The notes beneath the pieces were generated by a model that was not told where the DNA came from, ran no database searches, and saw only the letters and a program-made list of their open reading frames with translations. Below are positions 10,656-19,800 of a stretch of 64,000 nt of DNA, piece after piece (position 1 is the first letter of the stretch; each line of letters begins with the position of its first letter). The stretch spans positions 87,210,501-87,274,500 of the forward strand of contig NC_091245.1 of assembly GCF_042477335.2 (NCBI RefSeq), given 5' to 3'. This stretch comes from Ovis canadensis (Eukaryota > Chordata > Mammalia > Artiodactyla > Bovidae). The position numbers and the translations under genes are program-made.

Positions 10656-13600
10656 AATAATTATGAATATCGAGTTTTATACCGTGTGCCTTAAGCGCTT
10701 TTGAGGGTAATATTTGTAACTGGCTTCCTCTAAATTAAAAGCTGTGTTGTAAAAAGTTTAAGCCTACTTGTTAGGGATTTTCTTTGTTGCTTCCAAGGGT
10801 TGCCTGTGAATAGACTGGGCCATCCGTTAATAGAGCTTCTCAGAAATATTTAAAAATTTTGAAATTAAAAGTCCCCAAAAGATGGTTAAAGAGTTCTCCC
10901 ATTAACAAAGAGCCTGAATGTCCAGTCTCCAGAGTTTATGACCACTATTTTGGCTACTTTTTGTTTACTTCTCAGAGTTTAGCTGTAAAGTTGAGGTGGT
11001 GAGGTTTGCAAGAGTGAGATGTTATTGTAATAAATGCCACAGGAAGGAAGGAGCCTTGGAGTTTAGTAGTATGATAAAGGGAAAGGATGGGGAGACCCAG
11101 AACTTGCAAGTTTATGTGAGAAAGAGCTGAGACAAGAGGACTGCCTCTTTTGCCTTGGGTTCCTGGTGAAGGTGGAAATTTAGTTGCTTGCAGGGTTCAG
11201 ACTCTTTGGAGGTAAGAAAACCAAAGCCAGTAGCTTCCTTCTCTCTAGGCAGGTTGTGGCAAAGTGGAGATCAGAGGGAAAGAAGCTGTTAATTAACTGC
11301 CTTTCTTCTTCCCCTAGGAGCAGCCTGAGTAAGGAAATTCTTCACCCATCTTCAGGTAAGTGAAGGAAGCACTTTTAGAAAGTTGGGAGTTAATTCCTCC
11401 TAAGGAAACTCATCTCCAATTTTCTATCACCAAATTATGATTTTGAAAGCTGTTGTAGAGAAATAAGCAATGGATCTACTTTCTTTTCCATCAGAATGAC
11501 AACAAAAGCAGAAAATGTAGATTCCAGGCACAAGAATTCTTCACTCAGCATAAAGGCCTCTAATCTGGGAAATATGTGACCCTCTCAGGTCAACCCCAAA
11601 ATGATATGTATGAATAGGTATTAAAGATTTTGGATAAATAATGAAGAGATCAATTAATGAAGAAATCACACTCCCTCCCAGGCACATGGTAAGCCTTAGT
11701 TCAGAAGTTACTTTGAGCATAGTGTTGAGTGCATAAATGAAAAATTTAGGATTCCAGTGCAGTTCTCCTTGGATGCAGGCAAGCCTCTTGGTCACTGTGT
11801 ACATGACTGGCTGGCTTTGGACTCTGGCCCCTGCTCCTTAACGGTCCTCCCAAATTCTCAGCAAGTGCATTAGACCCTACATATGATTAGTGTGACTGTT
11901 TTCTCATTTGTCCCAAGGATGCTAGATAACTAGTGACATTCTGGATGCATAGGAAGAAGTTAATTTATCACATGCAAGGAATGCCTTGGGACATTGGAAC
12001 TTAATTCTCATAGAACTGCAGTTGAAAAAGGCTGGAATAGATACTTGGTCTCAACTGAAAATAAGCATTTAGTCTGAACAGAAAAGCTCTTCATACTTAG
12101 CCGAAATAGATCCCTTCCTTTTTCAAAACTTTGCTTTATATTTACTGTCTTCTAGGAATGTTTTCTTTCTTAAGCCCATGATTCCAACCCAGACCCAAAC
12201 AGCGGGGGTCCCTGGGTGAAAGAGATGAGAAGAAATATGGAAAGCTTGAAGTCAAACAGACCTGGTTCAAATCCTAGAGCTTCTACTTTCCAGCTGCATA
12301 ACTTAGAGCAATTTATAAGCTTCAACTCACTCATCTGTAAAATGATTAAAAGAGATAAAGCCTTCAGAGCTCCATGCATAGAAAGCTGTTTTAATCATGT
12401 ATTAATGTGTATATTTAGTGGTTTGAAACAGCAGCAACTATTCTTCTGCTCATGTATTGCTGGACTGTTCAAGGACAGCCTGTCTTTACACCAGGAGTAA
12501 ATTGGGTTTGTCTAGAGCTGCGGGCTCCAAGGTGGCCCCACATGTCTAGGGCGCTGGTGCTGGCTGTCAGCTGGGATTCTTGGCTGTCCTTCATGGGCCT
12601 CCCATAATTCATCAATCTATGATGAGATTCTTTAATTGGGAACATGACAGTTCTTTAATTGTGCACATGACTGGCTGGGAAGCTAGTCAGTTATGTACAT
12701 AATGACTTCCAAAAGCAAAAACAGAAACTAGTAGACCTCTCAACTGGCACAGCATCACCTCCACTATGTTCTTTTGGTCAAAACAGGTCACCTGGTAAGC
12801 CAGATTCAAGCGGGGAAGAAACAGACTCCAATTCTGGGTGGGAAGAGCACCATGCCCATACCAGGATGGGAGGAGTTATCGCTATCTTCTTCAGATTCCA
12901 TCACAGAATGCCTTCAGTATGTTATTTGTTATAGAAATGAAAACATGTAAGCAAGAGCACATCACCTTTATTCTTTCTCTAGGGCCTATTGAGACTCTGC
13001 TCCACTTTCTTCACTGTCTCCCAGCCCTCAGGTTTTAGAGCTCTGTCTTTAATTAGCTATGCGTGTACATGTATCCTGTTGTCTGTTTCTCTATGATAGA
13101 ATTGCATCCAGTTTTCCAGCTTATACTGGAAAGCGCAGAGAGGAAGAGGGCAGGTCATCTTTAACATCCCTTTGAGCACCTGATACTGTATAGCTTTATC
13201 ATGACTGTCTAGAGAAAAAGACAGTGTTAGGGGTCTCTGTGGAAGAGAACATGGCTATAGGAAGAGAAAGAGGAGGCTTGGGGGTCCAGAGAGTCCATAG
13301 AGTCTGGCTAAAGACTCTGGGTCCAGAGAGTCTGGCTAAAGGATTGCAATTTTCTCAGCGGTTTTCTATATAAAAAGCCTCAAACAGATGGACACTTTTG
13401 CACTGAGGATCCACGCTTTTATTTAGATTAGTCCAAACAGACACTGTGCTGGAGCTTCTTAAGAACACAGTCTTGCCACAGGCTTCCTGGAGGCACAGAA
13501 AAGAGAGGGTATGTTGTGGCCGTAACAGCCAACAGCCAGAGTGCATCGAGGCTGCTGAGGCAACCCGTTCACATTCTCTGCAGGCTGTGCTCTGAATTCT

Positions 13601-14534
13601 CCATTTACCCTGCTTCATTGCTGCCACTGACTGGGAGAGATGGGAAAGGGCAACTAACAGTAACAAGGATAACACCAACACAATGTCAGTAACCTCAACC
13701 TTAACGCAGAGAGGGAACTGAGGGATGGCAAGAGAACTGACTGTGCAAGCCAACTGGCAGAGAGAGCTCTCCTGAGAAGTTTGCATTTTAATGCATCCCT
13801 CAGGGTTTTCATTTGCAATAGAGCAGTGAGAGGCTTAAATAAATGGCTTCTGGGATGGAATTCACTCTTGGGTTTCATCAGCCAGGAGCTGCAAGTCAGA
13901 GGAGACGTTGGGAACCAGTTCTCTTTAATTTTCTCATGAGCTTCCTTTCCACCCCACTCATCAGCTTGTACACAACATTTCTACTGTGAATGACGTAGAG
14001 TCTTGAAGGAGCTGTCAAGTTCTACATGACAATCTAAGTTGCCCTTTGTCAATAATGTGCTGCTTGGGACCGCATAACCCACATGTTCAATTATTATTGA
14101 CATATAAGGATAACAGTGGTTTTCTTCTCTTGGAAGGGAAGGAATCCCAAAGCTTCAAAGTAAAAAGCAAGCAAACTAATCTTTTTTTCATCATGCTTAA
14201 CATACTGTGGTAGAAACACTTATTGACAGAAACATCTTCTTCTCTCTTTTTCTGCCGTATGGTGGCTGTGACCTCCACCATCCTCCACTCCTGACTGTTT
14301 CCTTGATGCCTTTCCTTACAGCACCTGTTCACTCCTTCCCACAGACCCCCCCTCCACCCCACCCTTACAATTAGGTAGATGCCATCACTCTTCTTCAGGA
14401 GACCATTAAGTTTAATTCCTAACATCAGCTTGAGGATTACAGATAGATGGAGACTGAGACAAAAGTAGACCTCATCTATAGTAAATTTCCTCCACATGGA
14501 TGATAGTATTTATTCACTTACAAAAAAAGTGGTT
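10656..14534. other. Intergenic stretch between PSRC1 and MYBPHL
   Basis: Mostly unique, AT-leaning sequence, with a MIR at 12225-12370 and no gene. It holds a plus-strand exon-like segment at 11318-11355, a small imperfect duplication (GTCCAGAGAGTC...TCTGGCTAAAG) at about 13281-13342, and a minus-strand AATAAA near 13421-13427 following a GC-richer open frame. None of these is proven transcribed. Confidence 0.5.
12225..12370 (+). repeat. MIR SINE
   Basis: MIR features are ACCTGGTTCAAATCCTAGAG, then CAGCTGCATAACTTAGAGCA and CTCATCTGTAAAATGATTAA. Confidence 0.85.
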
Positions 14535-14759
14535 AAAAGAAAAGAATTTTGTACACAGTTGCAGCTGCTCCGCCATCTCTCTCAAATGTTAGCACTGCCT
14601 CTAGCTCAAAGAGCTCCAGCCAAGGAGGAGGGGGAATAATTAAGGAGGTCTCTTTACGGTGGCTCAAGACTGCCTTCAAATCCATGGCTGGTAAAGCAAC
14701 TGGCTACAAAAGCTGCGCCCTCTACTGGAGGGGTAAAGAAACCTCATCGTTAACAGGAC

Positions 14760-15009
14760 TGGTACTACTCTTGCCTGGAAAATACCATGGGTGGAGGAGC
14801 CTGGTAGACTGCAGTCCATGGGGTCGCTAAGAGTCGGACACAACTGAGCGACTTCACTTTCACTTTTCACTTTCATGCATTGGAGGAGGAAATGGCAACC
14901 CACTTCAGTGTTCTTGCCTGGAGAATCCCAGGGACGGGGCAGCCTGGTGGGCTGCTGTCTATGGGGTCGCACAGAGTCGGACACGACTGAAGCGACTTAG
15001 CAGCAGCAG
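14760..15009 (-). mobile_element. BOV-A2 SINE inside the H3.3 retrocopy
   Basis: A reversed dimeric BOV-A2 runs from CTCTTGCCTGGAAAATACCA to GACTTAGCAGCAGCAG. It sits between the histone segments for ...KKPHR and RYQKS, so it inserted after the retrocopy formed. Confidence 0.92.
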
Positions 15010-15524
15010 AAGTCATTAGATGAGCAAACTTCCCTTTCTGCGTCTGGTACAGAAAATTGCCCAGGACCTCAAAACAGATCTGAGCCTCTAGAGTGCAGCT
15101 ATTGGTGCTTCACAGAAGGCAAACCAGGCCTCTCTTCTCGGCCTTTTTGAAAATATCAACCTTTGTGTTATTCATGCCAAACGTGTAACAATTATACCAA
15201 GACATACAGCTAGCACCACAAACGTGGAGAACCTGCTTAATAATGCACTATGATGGATACATTTCATTCTTTAAAAAAAAAATTCTCTTCTTCCTGCTAT
15301 TGGTAGTTCTGAACATTATTTTTTTCTGTTGAGTCAAAAGGTACCTAAATATATGTTTGCAAGTGGAAAAATGGGGGACAGAAATCAGGTACTGTTAGTT
15401 CCTCCGTTTCCATTTCTGTGTGAATTTTTAACATAAATGTGGGACCATAAAACATGAATGCAAGTCAAAATGTTTCAGTAAACAAGATTCAGCGGTTCAA
15501 CTTTATAACACTAATAAATAAACC

Positions 15525-15642
15525 TGTCATAGTGGAACTATAGGTAACTTTGTTCTGTATTTTTCAAGTGTCCTGTAAATGTGTTATCATACTTCCATAA
15601 TTCAAAAAATAAAAGTGAAAGAGAATAAATAAATAAACCAGT
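15525..15642 (+). repeat. Small A-tailed insert in the retrocopy 3'UTR
   Basis: The H3-3A 3'UTR match breaks after AATAAATAAACC and resumes after a second AATAAATAAACC about 115 bases on. The intervening bases end in an A-rich stretch (TCAAAAAATAAAAGTG...). This looks like a short LINE-driven insertion flanked by a target duplication. The family is not recognised. Confidence 0.55.
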
Positions 15643-16194
15643 TAAATTTTTCTGGACAATGCCAGCATTTGGATTTTTTAAAACAAGAAAATTTCTTATT
15701 GACTTCAACTAAATGGCGTTCATAGCATTTTAATTATACAGTAGATTCCATCCATTCAGTATACTTTTCTGAGTTGTCCTACATGCAAGTACATGTTTTT
15801 AATGTTGTCTGTCTTCTGGCTATGTTTGCTATTAAAATACATTAAACTATTTTTTTAAAAGTGGTTGCCAGCGAGTGTGTGGTTGAAAGGTCAGGAATAC
15901 ATATCTGTCCCAGGTTCAACAACACTAACCATAAACATAAAATACTCCACTCAGACCCCCTGTCCCTCTTTCCTTACCTTCCTCAGAGTTACCCATTTCC
16001 GCTTAGGATGCCTCAATTAGGAGCTGCAAGAATTCAGACATTTCTCATTGTTAACATCTCAGAAATCTCTGGGAAACCTTTGAGAACATCAAGAAGGGAT
16101 ATACTTTCAGGTGTGGGAGAAGTCTGTGGGGCTAATTAGGAATCTATGCAGAGAGAAGAACAGGACATGTAATGGCCCGTTCAGCCCTGATTCA

Positions 16195-16560
16195 CGCTGC
16201 ATGCACTTAGAAAGGGCCCACTGTGTGTCATAAACTGGGCTAAACACTAGGGGACAAAGGCAAATAAGATGGTCTCTTCCCTCAAAGCGCTCATAGATCA
16301 GTAAACAGATCATTATAAACAATATTCTAAATGCAATGATGGGGACTTCCTAGCAGTCCAATGGTTAAGCCTCCACACTTCCAATGCAGGCTGCTTAGTT
16401 TTGATCCCTGGTCAGGCAACTGGATCCTACATGCCACAAATAAAGATCTTGCTGGCACAGCCAAATAAATAAAAATAAATTTAAAAATAAATGTAATGAT
16501 GGCAATCTGAGCAAGGTGACAGGAATGGATAAATAAGTGAATGCTTGAAAAGAGGTAGAG
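16195..16560 (-). repeat. L2 LINE 3' end, split by a CHR SINE
   Basis: The pattern CCCACTGTGTGTCATAAACT...CTAAACACTAGGGGACAAAG...TTCCCTCAAAGCGCTCATAG is the reversed end of L2. It resumes after the SINE. Confidence 0.65.
16343..16488 (+). mobile_element. CHR SINE with clear target-site duplication
   Basis: It begins GGACTTCCTAGCAGTCCAATGG and contains the promoter-B-like TTTTGATCCCTGGTCAGGC. It is flanked by AAATGCAATGATGG (16329-16342) and AAATGTAATGATGG (16489-16502). Confidence 0.92.
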
Positions 16561-16669
16561 AGACTATGCAGTATTTCTGTTTCACAACTGGAGATGAAAG
16601 TCCTTTGGTTTATCTGAATGCCCAACAAAGAGCTGCAGCTCTCTGGGACTGAGTCAGAAGATTGTACAG

Positions 16670-16675
16670 TTTAAT
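16670..16675 (-). terminator. MYBPHL: Candidate poly(A) signal of MYBPHL
   Basis: ATTAAA on the minus strand (TTTAAT on the plus) lies about 210 bases past the candidate stop. No canonical AATAAA lies nearer. Confidence 0.35.
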
Positions 16676-16885
16676 GAAAACAATCTGGGTGAGGTCCAGG
16701 AGACTTGGCCTCTTTCCGCCACAGTGCCAACTCCTCAACTAACCAACAGTGGAAATCCAGGGTAAACTGCTCAGTCACCTCCCTGTGCTTCAGGTCTCTC
16801 CTTTGCAAAGCAGAAATAGCGATTCTTCCTAAATTATAGAATCATGATGGAGAAAAATGAAAGAGTGGATAATAAAGACGGCTCC

Positions 16886-16896
16886 TCAGCTGCATC
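16886..16896 (-). CDS. MYBPHL: Candidate last coding exon of MYBPHL
   Basis: The preceding exon ends at ...VDVK plus one base. A minus-strand acceptor GTCGTCATCAG at 16897-16907 would join to GATGCAGCTGA, adding G-C-S and stop and leaving a 133-base intron. An AG at 16994-16995 gives an intron of only about 34 bases, too short. The pyrimidine tract is modest, so this is a best guess. Confidence 0.45.
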
Positions 16897-19800
16897 CTGA
16901 TGACGACAGTGATGAGAAGGCCTGAAAGGGAAGCCACCCAAGCCCTTCTCCTTCTAGGCTTGTGTCCCTGCCGTCAGATTTTCCACCTAAGGAGAGAGGA
17001 GTTACCTAAGGTGACAGGTGTGCCCTTACCTTTCACATCCACCCGACAGTCCACGGACGCCTCCCCCAGGGGGTTAACTGCCTTGCAGGTATAGATGCCT
17101 CCATCAAAGGGGCCAGGCTTGCGGATTTCCAGGGAGCAGATTCCCAGGTGAGTAAGGGCTCTGTACTTGGGGTTGCCCTGGATATCCATCTTGTTCTTCA
17201 GCCAGATGATCTTTGGCTGGAAGATAAAGGTGAAGGGGGAGAGTAAGAAGAAACCAACACAACTCCATCGCCCCTGCCAGAGAGACAGCTTGGAACCGTG
17301 TGCCCAGTTGCTAGCAGATCATTAAATGACCAGAGAAGGCGATGGCACCCCACTCCAGTACTCTTGCCTGGAAAATCCCATGGACGGAGGAGCCTGGTAG
17401 GCTGCAGTCCGTGGGGCTGCACAGAGTCAGACATGACTGAAGCGACTTAGCAGCAGCAGCAGCAACATTAAGTGACATCTTCATGTATGAGGAACAAACA
17501 CTAAAAGGCAAACCGGAAACATTATCCCCATCGGCCTGTCTTGAACCCCAGTGCCCTGAGTGTTCCTACCTAACGTGCTGTGAAGGTGACAGGAATAAAT
17601 GTTTTGGTTAGAATGTTCCTCAGCAAGCAGAAAATAACACAGCCCAGCTATGCACAGACCTCCCTGCTCACCTTGGGGGAGGCACGGACACAGCAGAAGA
17701 GCTGGGTGTCGTAGCCAATGACCGCAGTGCAGTCTGCCAGGGGCTGGGTAAACTTCGGGGCTTCAGAGAAATCTCGCTGGGCAAAGCTCTTGGTCTTGTA
17801 AACAGTAGCTGAGGGGACCAACAAATGTCTGAGGGCCCCATCCCTTGCCAACTCTTTCTCCTTAACTCCTCGCAGCTTTGAGTCCTGGTGGTGCCTTACC
17901 TGCTTTCTGGATGTGGGCCAGGTCGGCAGTGACGGGGGCGTTCTCGCTGAGCCCGCACTGGTTCTCAGCAAAGACTCGAAATGTGTAGGAGTTGCCGACG
18001 ATGAGGTTGGGGACTGTGCAGCTGGCACGGCGACAGCGCTCCAGCACAGTGAACCACAGCTGCAGGTGCCCCACAACACGCCGGGAGTGAGACCCCTGTT
18101 CAGGGAATTCACTGACCCCCAGCCAACCGCATGGAGTCACCAGAGCCCCATTCCAGGACGTTCGTGTTCCTCCCTCCCTCTCTCCCAGCCAGGCCTCACC
18201 CCAGATTTGGTGTCAGCCTTCTGCACCGTGTATCCCAGGAGGGCCGCATTGCCCACGTCTTGGGGAGGAGTCCACTCCAGGGTAGCGCTGGAGCCCCAGA
18301 CATCCACCAACCTGATGCTCTGAGGAGGGCCCGGCCTCTCTGGAAGGGCCAAGCATGACTGTGGGCGTGACACACCTCTCATGCCATGACATCACTCCAA
18401 GAGGGGCTTCTGCTATGCCAGCCCTCCCTCCACCTTCCCCTGCACCCCACAGTCCCGCTTCCCCAGCTCGATGTACAGATACCCATTCAGGCTAGAGTGG
18501 GAGCCCCGAGGACCACCCAGTCTCCCATTGTCCCCACAGTACCAATCACCAGGATGTCAATGGTGGCGGTGGCCTCCAGCCCGCCCAGCTGCACAGTGAG
18601 CTGGTAGCGACCTGAGTCAGCACGCTGGGCCTCTCTGATGAAGAGGATAGAGTCCCGCTCCCCATTCCGCACACTCACACGACTGGTGTCCAAGGCACAG
18701 CCATCATGCGTCCAGATGGCTTGAGGTTTGGGTTTGCCCTGAGAAATAGAGAGATGACTGTGAGTGACCCCAAGAGGCCCCTCGCCCCTCCCAGCTGCAG
18801 TAAGGGTCAGATCCACCAGGTCCACATGGTGACTTGACTCACAGCTGCAAATTCTTTGAGTGAGAGTTTGATGAACTGTCCCAGGGGACTTGCATCTCTC
18901 GGCAACAGTCTCAGGATCATGGGAAAGGGCTTTGTATCTCCCACCCTCTGGGAGTCTAGGTCATGGACACTCAGGGCAGCTGGGACTAACAGTAGCTGCC
19001 CAGACTCTTGTCCGTGGATATGTGCTTAGTCACTCAGTCATGTCTGACTCTTATGACCCCATAGACTGCAGCCTGCCAGACTCCTCTGCCCACGAAATTT
19101 TCCAAGCAAGAATACTGGAGTGGGTTGCCATTTTCTCTTCCAGGGAATCTTCCTGATGCAGAGATCGAACCCACATCTCCTGCATCTCCTGCATTGGCAG
19201 GTGGGTTCTTTACCACTGAGCCACCTGGGATGCCCGCCAGACTCCTGAGAGCCCCACAAGCTGAGAGCTCTCAGATCTCTGCTGACTGAAGGGTGTGGAT
19301 TAGCCTCGCAGCATACCCTAGGCATGCCTGGCCTGACCTGACCTGATCCCAACCCCTCTGAGGATTGCTGATGAAAGGGCCACCTCAAACTTTGGGGAAC
19401 ATGCACCCTCCATTCAAGGCTAGGATAGCTGCCCCACCACTAGCAGAACTCTTGGTTTTTGTTTCCAAATCAAAACCCTGGCCTGGCTCTAGTCATGGAC
19501 TCAACGTGGGCTGGGTATGATTACCTGGAATGGGATTAGAAGGTTCACTGTATCTCCAACCTTCCTGATGTAGGTCTGTCTCAGGGCCCGAGGTAGCCAG
19601 ATCTTGGGGTGCTCTGAATGATGGAAAGAGAGAGAAGAGGGGGGAGGTGAGCTTCCTGTAGGGGGAAGAGGAGAGTTTAGAGGATGTGGATGCTACGTCG
19701 AGTTGTGTTCCATAGGCAGGTGTCCCAGGCAACACTCAGCTAACTCAGCCCTCCCTCAGGGAATGAGAAGACGGCACCCGTTGTCTCACTGAGATTTAGG

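Larger units (their letters stand above)
14535..15856 (+). pseudogene. Processed retrocopy of histone H3.3 (H3-3A)
   Basis: The body at 14658-15240 reads as a decayed H3.3 coding sequence. The first part spans the region for TGGKA...QLATKAA...APSTGGVKKPHR (GGTAAAGCAACTGGCTACAA then CCCTCTACTGGAGGGGTAAA). The second part, from CAGAAGTCATTAGATGAGC on, spans the stretch from RRYQKS to the terminal RGERA, with exact runs such as CATGCCAAACGTGTAACAAT, and ends in TAA at 15238-15240. About 600 bases of recognisable H3-3A 3'UTR follow, to ATTAAAATACATTAAACT near 15835-15850. There are no introns. AAAAGTGGTT at 14525-14534 and again at 15857-15866 looks like the target-site duplication. It has several small deletions and frameshifts and cannot code for a histone. 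A BOV-A2 SINE splits it, and its 3'UTR carries a second small insert. Confidence 0.88.
15870..16640. other. Intergenic stretch downstream of MYBPHL
   Basis: Holds a reversed L2 3' end from about 16195 to 16560, split by a CHR SINE (16343-16488). No gene is seen. Confidence 0.55.

Noticed and set aside
12500-12690. Text resembling an old MaLR-type LTR fragment
   Set aside because: Some phrases (GCTGGTGCTGGCTGTCAGCTG) recall such LTRs, but the match is too short and diverged for me to name it or set its ends.
16972-16994. Acceptor CTCCTCTCTCCTTAG as start of the last MYBPHL exon
   Set aside because: It would leave an intron of about 34 bases after the donor at 17029, too short for normal splicing.
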